Below, in pieces: positions 54,345-63,918 of a stretch of DNA of 64,000 nt (position 1 is the stretch's first letter; every line of letters begins with the position of its first letter). The notes under the pieces are model-generated. The model worked only from the letters and a program-made list of their open reading frames with translations, was not told where the DNA came from and made no database searches. The DNA is from Betaproteobacteria bacterium. GTDB lineage: Bacteria; Pseudomonadota; Gammaproteobacteria; Burkholderiales; Usitatibacteraceae. Where the stretch lies: NCBI GenBank assembly GCA_016720925.1, contig JADKJR010000001.1, forward strand, positions 62,001 through 126,000, given 5' to 3'. The position numbers were made by a program, and so were the translations under genes.

Positions 54345-55633
54345 CGGACAACAAGACCCGGCGTGTATTTGTCGTAGATGGCGCACGCACGCCGTTTCTG
54401 AAAGCGAGGGGTAAACTTGGCCCCTTTTCGGGCGGCGATCTGGCAGTGGGCTGCGGGCGGCCACTGCTCGCGCGGCAGAAATTCGCACCGACGGAGTTCG
54501 ATGAAGTCATCATTGGCGCCGCCATGCCGTCGGCGGACGAAGCCAACATCGGACGTGTCGTGGCGTTGCGCTTGGGCTGCGGCGACAAGGTGCCGGCGTG
54601 GACCGTGATGCGCAATTGCGCCTCGGGCATGCAGGCGCTCGATTCGGCGTGCATGAATATACTCGCCGGCAAATCGAACCTGGTGCTCGCCGGTGGTACC
54701 GACTCAATGAGTCACGCGCCAGTGTTGTTTAGCTCTGCGATGGTGAACTGGCTGGTGGACTGGGGCGGGGCGAAAACGATTGGCCAGCGTGCCGGTGTCA
54801 TTGCAAAACTTCGCCTGTCCTACCTTGCGCCGGTGATTGCTATTTTGAAGGGGCTTACAGATCCCATCGTCAAATTGTCGATGGGCCAGACTGCCGAAAT
54901 TGTCGCCAGTCGCTTCGGCATCACCCGCCTGATGATGGATGAATTCGCCGGCGAATCGCATTTGCGCGTGCTGGCTGGCCGGGCAGCGGGACACTTCGGC
55001 GAGATCGAGCCGCTGATTGATGCCAGGGGGAACGTGTACAAGGAAGACGACGGCGTGCGCACCGACTCCACTCCGGAAAAACTTGGCACGCTCCGTCCAT
55101 ACTTCGACAAGATCTACGGCAGCGTTACCCCGGGCAATTCCTCGCAGGTGACAGACGGTGCCGCGATGCTGATTCTCGCCTCTGAAGCGGCCGTCCAGAA
55201 GTACGACTTGAAGCCGCTCGGCGCAATCGTCGATTCACAGTGGGGCGCGCTTGATCCCGCGGAAATGGGTTTGGGTCCGGTACACGCGATCACGCCGATG
55301 CTGTTGCGCAATGGTCTGGGATTGAATGACCTTGACACGCTGGAGATCAATGAAGCCTTTGCCGCGCAGGCGCTGGGGTGCCTCGCTGCGTGGGAGTCGG
55401 AAGCCTACTGCAAAGAAAAACTTGGATTGGACGCGGCCATCGGCAAGATGGATCGCGCAAAATTCAATGTCGACGGCGGCGCAATCGCCATCGGCCACCC
55501 GATCGGCGCTTCCGGCGCGCGCGTCGTCTTGCATGCGCTGAAAGTGCTCGAACGCACCGGCGGTAAACGTGCGGCGGCGTCGTTATGCATCGGCGGCGGG
55601 CAGGGTGGCGCGATGCTGGTCGAGCGGGTCTGA
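54341..55633 (+). CDS. fadI: Acetyl-CoA C-acyltransferase (thiolase, FadI type)
   Basis: The 430-residue thiolase cleaves 3-ketoacyl-CoA to acetyl-CoA in the last beta-oxidation step. Catalytic Cys93 is in RNCASGMQALDS, His386 in AIGHPIGASG and Cys416 in LCIGGGQGGA. The insertion between residues ~125 and 185 with hydrophobic segments fits the membrane/trifunctional FadI-type subfamily rather than FadA. It overlaps fadE by 4 bases and precedes a HAD phosphatase and a FadJ-like enzyme. Confidence 0.92.
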   Translation: MTDNKTRRVFVVDGARTPFLKARGKLGPFSGGDLAVGCGRPLLARQKFAPTEFDEVIIGAAMPSADEANIGRVVALRLGCGDKVPAWTVMRNCASGMQALDSACMNILAGKSNLVLAGGTDSMSHAPVLFSSAMVNWLVDWGGAKTIGQRAGVIAKLRLSYLAPVIAILKGLTDPIVKLSMGQTAEIVASRFGITRLMMDEFAGESHLRVLAGRAAGHFGEIEPLIDARGNVYKEDDGVRTDSTPEKLGTLRPYFDKIYGSVTPGNSSQVTDGAAMLILASEAAVQKYDLKPLGAIVDSQWGALDPAEMGLGPVHAITPMLLRNGLGLNDLDTLEINEAFAAQALGCLAAWESEAYCKEKLGLDAAIGKMDRAKFNVDGGAIAIGHPIGASGARVVLHALKVLERTGGKRAAASLCIGGGQGGAMLVERV

Positions 55634-55669
55634 CGGCACGAACTCAAACAAGGCGCGCTCCGATCTCAC

Positions 55670-56485
55670 ATGCTTCCCACGGCGATTCTATTCGACCTCG
55701 ACGACACCTTGTTCGACCATCGGCGCGCGTCTGCCCTGGCGCTCGGTACGATGCATGCCACCTTTGCACCCGACCTGCCGTTCGACAAGTTCGCCACCAT
55801 ACACGCGGAAGTGCTCGAAGCGTTCCACGCGCGCTTTCTGGCTGGTGAGTTCACGCTCGATGGCGCTCGCCTGGCGCGCATGCAGACGCTGTTCAGCCGG
55901 TTCGATCGTGCGCTGGATACCGCCACCGCCGAGCGCGCGGCGTGCCTGTATCGCGAGCAACACCAGGCCAATCGCCGTCTTGTCGCAGGCGCCAGCGAAT
56001 TGCTGGACGCGCTGCACGGCCACTGCCGCCTCGGCATCGTCACCAACAACAGCACGGCCGAGCAAATCGAAAAACTCAGGGCGCTCGATATCGCGCACTA
56101 TTTCGACGTGGTGGTCATTTCCGAAGATGTCGGCGTCACCAAACCCGATCCGCGAATATTTTCCATCGCCCTCGAACGCATCGGCGCGCGCGCGCGGGAT
56201 GCGGTCTTCATTGGCGACAATTGGACTAACGATATCGCCGGTGCACTCGATGCCGGCATGGCGGCCATTTGGCTTGACCGTGACGATGAAACCCCAGCAC
56301 TGGAGCGCCACACCGGGCATAAATTGCCGGAAAGCCGCGCCAATGCTGGTGTTTGTCATAATCGCCTTGCAACCATTAGGTCATTGGCGCCAGCGGCACA
56401 GGTCCTCGCCACGATTAAAACAACATTTACCTATCGCACTCCCGGAGCAAAACAGAATGAGCAACTGGAACCACTGGCGACTTGA
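55670..56485 (+). CDS. HAD-superfamily hydrolase (YjjG/haloacid dehalogenase-like)
   Basis: The 271-residue protein has HAD motif I LFDLDDTLFDH near residue 7, motif II GIVTNNSTAEQIEKL near 121, a lysine in GVTKPDPRIF and motif IV FIGDNWTNDIAGA near 195. It resembles phosphatases acting on nucleotides or small metabolites (YjjG-like). The C-terminal 30 residues overlap the start of the next gene by 29 bases in another frame. Why a phosphatase lies inside a beta-oxidation operon is unknown. Confidence 0.85.
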   Translation: MLPTAILFDLDDTLFDHRRASALALGTMHATFAPDLPFDKFATIHAEVLEAFHARFLAGEFTLDGARLARMQTLFSRFDRALDTATAERAACLYREQHQANRRLVAGASELLDALHGHCRLGIVTNNSTAEQIEKLRALDIAHYFDVVVISEDVGVTKPDPRIFSIALERIGARARDAVFIGDNWTNDIAGALDAGMAAIWLDRDDETPALERHTGHKLPESRANAGVCHNRLATIRSLAPAAQVLATIKTTFTYRTPGAKQNEQLEPLAT

Positions 56486-58472
56486 CGTCGACGCATCGCA
56501 ACTCGCGTGGCTGACATTCGACCGCGAGAATTCATCAACCAATACTTTTTCCAGCGAAGCATTGCGGGAACTCGGCAGGATTTGCGGGGAACTCAACGCC
56601 AAGCCGCCGAAAGGACTGGTCATTCTGTCCGCGAAGGACAATGGCTTTGCCGCCGGCGCCGACATTGATGAATTCACCATGCTGAAAAGTGCGGAGGAAG
56701 CTTACGCATTCACCAAGCTCGGCAACGATGTTTTTGATCGGGTTGCAGCATTGCCATTTCCGACGCTCGCGCTGATCCATGGCTTCTGCATGGGTGGCGG
56801 CACCGAACTGGCGCTTGCCTGCAATTACCGCGTTGCCGACGATTGCCCGAAAATGAAAATGGCCTTGCCTGAAGTGATGATCGGTATCGTCCCCGGCTGG
56901 GGCGGCGCCAGGCGCATGCCGAAGTTGATTGGCGCGGCCCAGGCACTGGACCTGATGCTTACTGGCCGCGTAATCGATGGCCGCCGCGCGAAGGCGATGG
57001 GCCTGGTCGATGTATTGACACCCAAGCGGCACTTCATCAACGCGGCGAAGATGTTGCTCGCCAAGCCGCCGGCGCTGCATCAACCCGCGTTCAAGGATGC
57101 GATCACCAACTGGCCGATCGTGCGTGGCTTTGTTGCGCGCGCGTCCTTGAAGCAGGTTGCAAAAAAAGCGCGCAAGGACCACTATCCCGCGCCCTATGCG
57201 ATCGTCGATTTGTGGCTGAACCATGAGGGTGACCCGCGCAGGGTTCCGCAGGATCATCCGTATTCGATCTCGGGTATTTTCAAGCATCCAACGACGGCGA
57301 ATCTGGTGCGTATCTTCAAATTGCAGGACCGCATGAAGGGTCTCGGCGCGGGAGATGCGGAAATCAGGCATGTGCATGTGGTCGGTGCCGGCGTGATGGG
57401 TGGCGACATTGCCGCGTGGTGCGCGCTCAAGGGTTTTAGCGTGACGCTGCAGGATCTCGATCACGCCCGCATTGCGCCCGCGATCAAACGCGCGGCAGAG
57501 ATGTACAAGAAGCGCCTGAAGCAGCCGCATCTTATTCAGGCTGCAATGGATCGCCTGATCCCCGATGTGACGGGAGACGGCGCCAATCGTTACGATCTCG
57601 TCATCGAAGCGATTGTCGAGAATGCGGAGATCAAGAAGAAACTCTATGCGCAGATCGAACCGAAACTGAAGCCAACCGCGATTCTGGCCAGCAACACGTC
57701 GTCGATTCCGTTGCAGGAATTGGCAGTCGGTCTGGTCAAGCCGGAACGTCTGGTCGGCATTCATTTCTTCAACCCCGTCGCGCAAATGATGCTGGCGGAA
57801 ATCGTCCAAGGCCCGCAGACCGCGCCGGAGGTGATGACGCGCGCGCAGGCATTCGTGAAAAAAATCGACAAGCTGCCGCTACCGGTGAAATCGGCGCCCG
57901 GATTCCTGGTCAATCGCATTCTCACGCCCTACATGACCGAGGCACAGGTGATGCTGGAAGAGGGGATTCCGGCGGAAACGATCGACGCAGCCGCGCGCGA
58001 TTTTGGCATGCCGATGGGGCCGATCGAACTGGCCGACACGGTCGGTCTCGATGTGGGCCTCGCCGTGGGCAAGGAACTCGCCAAACCGGGTGGACCGGAG
58101 CCTAAAAAAATCCAGGAACTGGTCGCTGCCAAGAAACTCGGCAAGAAAACCGGTGAGGGATTCTACAAATGGATCAATGGCCGTCCGCAGAAGGCGAACG
58201 GTTCCGGCGCAGTTGATTTGGCGCCACTGTGGATGCGCATGACGCTGCCGGCGGTGAATGAGGCGGTTGCGTGCGTCCGCGAGGGCATTGTCGCCGACGC
58301 AGACTTGTGCGATGCCGGCGTCATTTTTGGCACCGGTTTTGCCCCGCATCGCGGCGGGCCGATCAACTATTTGCGCGCAGCCGGAACAGAAAAGCTGCTG
58401 GCAGAAATGAAAACGCTCGAACAAAAGCATGGCGTTCGCTTCGCGGCAGACGCCGGCTGGCATTCGATCTGA
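56457..58472 (+). CDS. 3-hydroxyacyl-CoA dehydrogenase/enoyl-CoA hydratase, FadJ-like (hydratase first)
   Basis: The 671-residue multifunctional enzyme has an N-terminal crotonase domain (FAAGADIDEF near 66, GGGTELALACNYR near 109 and GIVPGWGGARRMPKL) and a C-terminal 3-hydroxyacyl-CoA dehydrogenase with the NAD-binding GAGVMGGDIAAW at residue 310 and catalytic His436 in GIHFFNPVAQM. It performs hydration and oxidation of fatty-acyl-CoA. ATG at 56457 follows GGAG and overlaps the HAD gene. It partners with FadI, as in anaerobic/alternative beta-oxidation complexes. Confidence 0.92.
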   Translation: MSNWNHWRLDVDASQLAWLTFDRENSSTNTFSSEALRELGRICGELNAKPPKGLVILSAKDNGFAAGADIDEFTMLKSAEEAYAFTKLGNDVFDRVAALPFPTLALIHGFCMGGGTELALACNYRVADDCPKMKMALPEVMIGIVPGWGGARRMPKLIGAAQALDLMLTGRVIDGRRAKAMGLVDVLTPKRHFINAAKMLLAKPPALHQPAFKDAITNWPIVRGFVARASLKQVAKKARKDHYPAPYAIVDLWLNHEGDPRRVPQDHPYSISGIFKHPTTANLVRIFKLQDRMKGLGAGDAEIRHVHVVGAGVMGGDIAAWCALKGFSVTLQDLDHARIAPAIKRAAEMYKKRLKQPHLIQAAMDRLIPDVTGDGANRYDLVIEAIVENAEIKKKLYAQIEPKLKPTAILASNTSSIPLQELAVGLVKPERLVGIHFFNPVAQMMLAEIVQGPQTAPEVMTRAQAFVKKIDKLPLPVKSAPGFLVNRILTPYMTEAQVMLEEGIPAETIDAAARDFGMPMGPIELADTVGLDVGLAVGKELAKPGGPEPKKIQELVAAKKLGKKTGEGFYKWINGRPQKANGSGAVDLAPLWMRMTLPAVNEAVACVREGIVADADLCDAGVIFGTGFAPHRGGPINYLRAAGTEKLLAEMKTLEQKHGVRFAADAGWHSI

Positions 58473-58487
58473 CTCGGGTAATTACCG

Positions 58488-58955
58488 ATGAGCCAAGCGC
58501 TGTCAATGTGGAACAAGCTGCGGGACAAGCCGCTGGGAAAATGGCTGTTCGCCCAAGTGATTTGCTGGAAAGCGCCGTATTTCGCGACGATCGCGCCACG
58601 GTTCGAGGAATTGAAACCAGGTTACTCCAGGGTCAGCATGAAAAAACGCAGGGCCGTGCAAAATCATATCGGCACCGTGCACGCAATTGCGGCATGCAAT
58701 CTCGCCGAGCTCGCGGCAGGAACAATGATGGAAGCAAGCCTTCCTGCTTCGATGCGCTGGCTGCCGAAAGGCATGAATGTACAGTACCTGAAAAAATCCG
58801 AAACCGGCCTGACCGCCGAATGCACCGCAAGTGATGTGGGTGAAGGACCTGCCCGCGATGTGATGGTCAGTGTGAATTTGGCGGATGCCGGCGGCAACAT
58901 TGTTGCGCACGCTGATATCACCATGTACGTCTGCCCACGCAAACAAGCCGCATGA
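58488..58955 (+). CDS. DUF4442 domain protein (hotdog fold, thioesterase-like)
   Basis: The 155-residue protein shows the PaaI/DUF4442-type blocks SVSMKKRRAVQNHIGTVHAIAACNLAELAAG and a C-terminal MVSVNLADAGGNIVAHADITMYV. Such proteins have the hotdog fold and may hydrolyse acyl-CoA, but no enzyme of this subfamily is clearly defined to my knowledge. It lies 15 bases after the FadJ-like gene and before an acyl-CoA synthetase, so a role in fatty-acid turnover is likely. Confidence 0.8.
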   Translation: MSQALSMWNKLRDKPLGKWLFAQVICWKAPYFATIAPRFEELKPGYSRVSMKKRRAVQNHIGTVHAIAACNLAELAAGTMMEASLPASMRWLPKGMNVQYLKKSETGLTAECTASDVGEGPARDVMVSVNLADAGGNIVAHADITMYVCPRKQAA

Positions 58956-59133
58956 GGGCGGGATTTTCTCGCCTCTACACAATCTGCCCATAAACGTGCT
59001 CCTGACTCTGCCGCGTATAATCGTTGAAGATTTACCTGCCGATGGCGCCGGTGTCATCGGAGAATGGCTGCCTGCGCCGGTATCTGATTTCGGCCGCACC
59101 AAAAGAGCCCGGATCACCACGAGGAGACATCGT

Positions 59134-60980
59134 TTGGCGGACTCCACAATCCTGCATAACCGCCGCGGCACTCGCTACCTGATGTTCGATGATGCGGCGA
59201 CCCTTGCTGACGTGTTTGCGTTGCGCGGGAGGACGTCTCCGAACGCGCCGGCCTATCGCGAATTCGACAGCGCGACCAAGGAATGGAGTGGCATTGACTG
59301 GCGCGAGGCCGCTTCACGTGTCGCACGCATGCGCGAAGGCCTTCGCCGCGAGGGACTGCAGCCCGGCGAGCGCATGGCGGTAATGTTGAAGAACAGCATC
59401 AACTGGATCGTCGCCGACCAAGGTGCGTTCGCGCAGGGCTTGGTTACGGTGCCGCTGTTTGTTGACGACCGCCCGGACAATATCGCCTTCATTCTCAACG
59501 ACGCCGGCGTCAAGCTCATTGTGATCGACGGCGAGGAACACTGGAAGCGCTTGAAAACGGTGCGTGATCAATTGGGCTCGCTAAAGCGCATTCTGACGGT
59601 GAAGCCCGTTGGAGATCCTGATGAGCCACGAATGAAATTGCTGGCGGACTGGTTGCCCTCCGTGCCGGGCTCGTTTGACCGCCCGCCCGTCAAGGCGACC
59701 GATCTGGCGACGATCGTCTATACCAGCGGCACCACCGGCAAGCCCAAAGGCGTGATGCTTTCGCACCGCAACATCCTGTCGAATGTGCAGTCTGGCCTCG
59801 CGGTCTATGACGTCTATCCCGAAGATGTTTTTCTTTCATTCCTGCCGCTGTCGCATATGTTCGAGCGCATGGCGGATTGCTACCTGAATGTGGTGTCTGG
59901 CGCATCGGTCGTTTTCTCGCGCTCCATCCCGCAGCTTGCCGAGGATTTTCGCATCGTACAGCCGACGATCATCTTTTCGGTGCCGCGTATTTATGAGCGA
60001 TTTCTCGCGGCCATCACCGCGCAGCTGAAAAAATCTTCGGCGACCAAGCGAAAACTGTTTGAATTCGCAGTGGCCGTGGGTTGGAGCCGCTTTGAATATC
60101 AACATGGGCGCGGCCCATGGAAACTGTCGTTTCTGCTCTGGCCGGCCCTGAAAAAACTGGTGGCGGAACAACTTCTGTCACGCCTCGGCGGTAAGCTGCG
60201 ATTCGCGGTGGCGGGCGGCGCTGCGCTATCGACCGCAGTGTCGAAAGTTTTCGTTGGGCTGGGCCTGCCGATTTGTCAGGGTTACGGGCTTACGGAGGCT
60301 TCACCGCTGCTCGCCGTCAACCTGCTCGACAAAAATGAGCCCAGCTCCGTGGGCCCCGCAGTCCCGGGTGTGGAGACGCGCATTGGCGAGAACAGCGTGC
60401 TGTTCGCGCGCGGACCCAACATCATGATGGGCTACTGGAACAATCCCGAGGCGACCCGCGCCGTGCTGTCGGAAGACGGCTGGCTTAATACCGGCGATCA
60501 AGTGCGCATCGATGAACATGGCTTTATTCATATCACTGGCCGCATCAAGGAAATCATCGTGCTGGGCAACGGCGAAAAGTGCCACCAGTGGATATGGAGC
60601 TCGCGATTCAAATGGATCCTCTGTTTGAACAGGTCATGGTGTATGGCGAAGGCAAGCCTTATTTATCCGCGTTTGTGGTGCTGAATGACGAAGAATGGGT
60701 GCGTACCGCATCGGAGGCCAAGCTTAATCCGTCTTTCGAAGGCGACGGGAGGGATAAGGAAAAGGAAAGGGAAAGAGCCGAAAAATTCCTGGTTCAGCGC
60801 ATTGGCAAGCAGGTTAAGGAATTCCCCGGCTACGCGCAGGTCCGCAAGGTGTCGGTGGCGCGCGAGAAATGGACCATCGACAACGGCCTGATCACGCCGA
60901 CGCTGAAATTGAAACGCCTCGCCATTGTGCAGAAATACGCGGCGGCCATCGAAGAAATGTACAAAGGGCATGTGTTGTGA
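59134..60980 (+). pseudogene. Long-chain acyl-CoA synthetase (AMP-binding), interrupted by one frameshift
   Basis: The start is a TTG at 59134, 8 bases after GAGGAG. The first frame carries the AMP-binding motif VYTSGTTGKPKGVMLSHRN near residue 195, the FLPLSHMFERM block and QGYGLTEASPLLAVN, and ends abnormally after LGNGEK. The continuation VPPVDMELAIQMDPLFEQVMV and the C-terminal lid to KGHVL is in the next frame (to 60980). A missing G in GAAAAGTGCC near 60576-60580 would explain the shift (expected ...GEKVPP). Restored length is about 615 residues. It activates fatty acids with CoA for the beta-oxidation genes around it. Confidence 0.88.
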
Positions 60981-61396
60981 ACGAAGAATCCAACGAACCA
61001 TTCTGTGAACTGGTCGCGCTGCCAAATGACCGCCAGCCCGTGATCCGCATCATTCCGATGCCGGCCGATACCAATGCGCATGGCACCATTTTTGGCGGAT
61101 GGGTCATGGCGCAAGTCGACTTGGCCGGCAGCGTCCCGGCGACGGTGCGTGCGCGCGGCAAGGTCGTGACCGTGTCGGTGAATTCGTTTCAGTTCAAGCA
61201 GCCCGTGCTGGTCGGCGATCTGGTGAGTTTTTATGCGGACGTGGTCAAGATTGGGCGCACATCGCTGACCGTGGATGTCGAGGTTTACGCGCAGCGCCAG
61301 CGGTTTGGTGCCGAGGTTGTGAAGGTCACCGAAGCGCAATTGACGTATGTGGCAATCGATGACGCGCGTAAGCCGCGACCGGTGCCGCTCGATTGA
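60977..61396 (+). CDS. Acyl-CoA thioesterase (YciA-like, hotdog fold)
   Basis: The 139-residue protein shows the acyl-CoA thioesterase blocks TNAHGTIFGGWVMAQVDLAG (His and Asp of the active site region), FQFKQPVLVGDLVSFYADVV and VEVYAQRQRFG. GTG at 60977 overlaps the upstream stop by 3 bases, so it is coupled to the acyl-CoA synthetase. YciA enzymes cleave short to medium acyl-CoA. It may act as an overflow valve in fatty-acid degradation. Confidence 0.9.
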   Translation: MNEESNEPFCELVALPNDRQPVIRIIPMPADTNAHGTIFGGWVMAQVDLAGSVPATVRARGKVVTVSVNSFQFKQPVLVGDLVSFYADVVKIGRTSLTVDVEVYAQRQRFGAEVVKVTEAQLTYVAIDDARKPRPVPLD

Positions 61397-61522
61397 GGTG
61401 ATATCCAAGCAAAAAACAGGAAAACCCAAGCATTGGCGAGCGTTTCCGGGCAAAAATGCCGAAAATACCGCGCCAAATATAGAGTTTCAGTATTTAGTTC
61501 AACGCAAAACCAGGAGCATAAA

Positions 61523-63895
61523 GTGAGTACTTTCCATATCAGAAAAGTCGCCGTCCTCGGCGCAGGCGTCATGGGCGCGCAGATCGCCGCGCACCTGACC
61601 AATGCCAACGTCAAATCAATCCTGTTCGATCTCGCGGCCAAGGAAGGCCCGAAGAACGGCATCGTGCTGAAAGCCATCGACGGCATGATGAAGCTGCAAC
61701 CGGATCCCTTCGCGGTCAAATCGCGCGCCTCACAGATCACGCCGGCGAACTATGATGAAAACCTCGAATGGCTGCGTGAATGCGACTTGGTGATCGAGGC
61801 GATTTCAGAGCGCATGGACTGGAAAAAATCGCTCTACGAAAAAGTCGCGCCATTCATGCGCGCCGATGCGATCTTTGCGTCCAACACATCGGGCCTGTCG
61901 ATCACGGAGTTGTCAAAAGTATTTCCCGAGGCGCTGCGCCACCGCTTTTGCGGCGTGCACTTTTTCAATCCGCCGCGCTACATGAAACTGGTGGAATTGA
62001 TCTCGACGCCGGATACCGAACCCGCGATCCTCGATCAGCTCGAAACCTTCTTGACGACCACGGTCGGCAAGGGCGTCATCCGCGCCAACGACACGCCCAA
62101 CTTTGTTGCCAACCGCATCGGCGTGTTCTCGATTGCGGCGACCATGCATCACACCATGGCGTTCAAGCTGGGCTTTGATGAAGTGGATGCATTGACAGGG
62201 CCCGCGATTGGTCGCGCCAAGAGTGCCACCTATCGCACCGGCGACGTAGTCGGTCTCGACACGTTGGCACATACCTTCAAGACCATGGACGACAACCTGC
62301 CGAAAGATCCTTGGCACCAGTACTACGCGGTGCCCGGTTTCCTGAAAGCGCTGATCGACAAAGGCGCGCTGGGGCAGAAGACAAAGGCGGGATTTTTCAC
62401 CAAACGCGGCAAGGACATCCTGGTGATCGATCTTGCCAAACAGGATTACCGGCCATCCGATGCAAAGGTTGCCGACGAAGTTGCCGCAATCCTTAAAATC
62501 CGCAATCCGGCCGAGCAGTTCGCCGCGCTACGGGCGAGCGCCCATCCGCAGGCGCAATTCCTGTGGGCGATTTTCCGCGATGTGTTCCACTACATCGCCG
62601 TGCATCTTGGTGATGTTGCGAATTCGGCACGCGATATTGATTTTGCGATTCGCTGGGGATTCGGCTGGAAAATGGGGCCGTTCGAAACCTGGCAGGCCGC
62701 CGGTTGGGAGCAGGTCGCGAAATGGATTGCTGAAGATATCGCCGCAGGTAAGTCCATGTCGAGCGCGCCGCTGCCCGCGTGGGTCACGGATGGCCGAAAG
62801 GGCGTTCATTCGGCCGAAGGCTCGTTCTCCGCCAAGACCGGCAAGATGGTGCCGCGTTCGACCTTGCCGGTATACCGGCGCCAACTGTTCCCGGAATTGT
62901 TGCTCGGTGAAAAAGCTGACAAGGGCACGACCATCTTCGAAACGGATGCTGTGCGCATGTGGACCACGAAAGGTCAGGAAGATGTGGCCATCGTTTCCTT
63001 CAAAACCAAGATGCATGCCATCGGCAGCGATGTGCTGGAAGGATTGAACAAAGCCATCGACGAGGCTGAAGCCAACTACAAGGCGCTGGTGATCTGGCAG
63101 ACCGAGCCGCCGTATGCAGCCGGGGCCAATCTGGTGAAGGCGCTGGAAGGATTGAAAGCGGGCAGGTTCGATGAATTCGAAGCGATGGTGGCGCTGTTCC
63201 AGGCGACCTCGCAGCGCATCAAGTACAGCATGATCCCGGTGGTCTCGGCCGTGGACGGCATGGCGCTGGGTGGCGGTTGTGAATTCCAGATGCACTCGGA
63301 TCGCGTGGTGGCCGCACTGGAAAGCTATATCGGTTTGGTGGAAGTCGGCGTGGGCTTGTTGCCGGCCGGTGGCGGCCTGAAAGAGATGGCGCTGCGCGCG
63401 GCCCTTTCGGCCAACGGCGGCGACTTGATGCCTTACATCCAGAAATCCTTCAAGCACGCGGCCATGGGTGAAGTTTCCAAGAGCGCGCTGGAAGCCAAGG
63501 AGATGGGCCACATGCGCTGGCGCGATACCATCATTTTCAACAAGGACGAACTGCTGTACGTGGCGCTGGAAACGGCGCGCGCCATGGCGAATTCAAGCTA
63601 TCGGCCGCCGCTGGCCCCGAGCGCTTTTCCGGTCGCCGGCAACACCGGCATCGCCACATTGAAGATGATGCTGATCAATATGAAGGAGGGCGGCTTCATT
63701 TCCGAGCACGATTTCGAAATCAGCTCGCGCATCGCGGCATGCTTGTGCGGCGGCGAAGTCGAGCCGGGATCGATGGTCAACGAGGATTGGATGCTGGCGC
63801 TCGAACGCAAACATTTCTGCGAACTGGCGAAGATGGAAAAGACGCAGCAACGCATCGAATTCATGCTGAAAAACGGTAAACCCCTGCGCAATTAG
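61523..63895 (+). CDS. 3-hydroxyacyl-CoA dehydrogenase/enoyl-CoA hydratase (dehydrogenase first)
   Basis: The 790-residue enzyme has a domain order opposite to the earlier FadJ-like protein: an N-terminal NAD-binding dehydrogenase with GAGVMGAQIAAH at residue 13 and catalytic His146 in CGVHFFNPPRYMK, and a C-terminal crotonase domain with ALGGGCEFQMHSDRVV and VEVGVGLLPAGGGLKEMAL. This order occurs in a separate clade of bacterial beta-oxidation enzymes (FadN-like). GTG at 61523 lies 6 bases after AGGAG. A thiolase gene follows after 23 bases. Confidence 0.92.
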   Translation: MSTFHIRKVAVLGAGVMGAQIAAHLTNANVKSILFDLAAKEGPKNGIVLKAIDGMMKLQPDPFAVKSRASQITPANYDENLEWLRECDLVIEAISERMDWKKSLYEKVAPFMRADAIFASNTSGLSITELSKVFPEALRHRFCGVHFFNPPRYMKLVELISTPDTEPAILDQLETFLTTTVGKGVIRANDTPNFVANRIGVFSIAATMHHTMAFKLGFDEVDALTGPAIGRAKSATYRTGDVVGLDTLAHTFKTMDDNLPKDPWHQYYAVPGFLKALIDKGALGQKTKAGFFTKRGKDILVIDLAKQDYRPSDAKVADEVAAILKIRNPAEQFAALRASAHPQAQFLWAIFRDVFHYIAVHLGDVANSARDIDFAIRWGFGWKMGPFETWQAAGWEQVAKWIAEDIAAGKSMSSAPLPAWVTDGRKGVHSAEGSFSAKTGKMVPRSTLPVYRRQLFPELLLGEKADKGTTIFETDAVRMWTTKGQEDVAIVSFKTKMHAIGSDVLEGLNKAIDEAEANYKALVIWQTEPPYAAGANLVKALEGLKAGRFDEFEAMVALFQATSQRIKYSMIPVVSAVDGMALGGGCEFQMHSDRVVAALESYIGLVEVGVGLLPAGGGLKEMALRAALSANGGDLMPYIQKSFKHAAMGEVSKSALEAKEMGHMRWRDTIIFNKDELLYVALETARAMANSSYRPPLAPSAFPVAGNTGIATLKMMLINMKEGGFISEHDFEISSRIAACLCGGEVEPGSMVNEDWMLALERKHFCELAKMEKTQQRIEFMLKNGKPLRN

Positions 63896-63918
63896 GCGCG
63901 GAAGATTGGAGAATTGAA

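Noticed and set aside
56320..56485. Possible frameshift at the HAD phosphatase C-terminus
   Set aside because: Another frame also continues here, but both tails look equally unspecific and no conserved block is displaced, unlike in glyS, fadE and the synthetase.
59016..59021. TATAAT upstream of the acyl-CoA synthetase
   Set aside because: No matching -35 box at a proper distance; the gene is more likely read from the upstream fad transcript.
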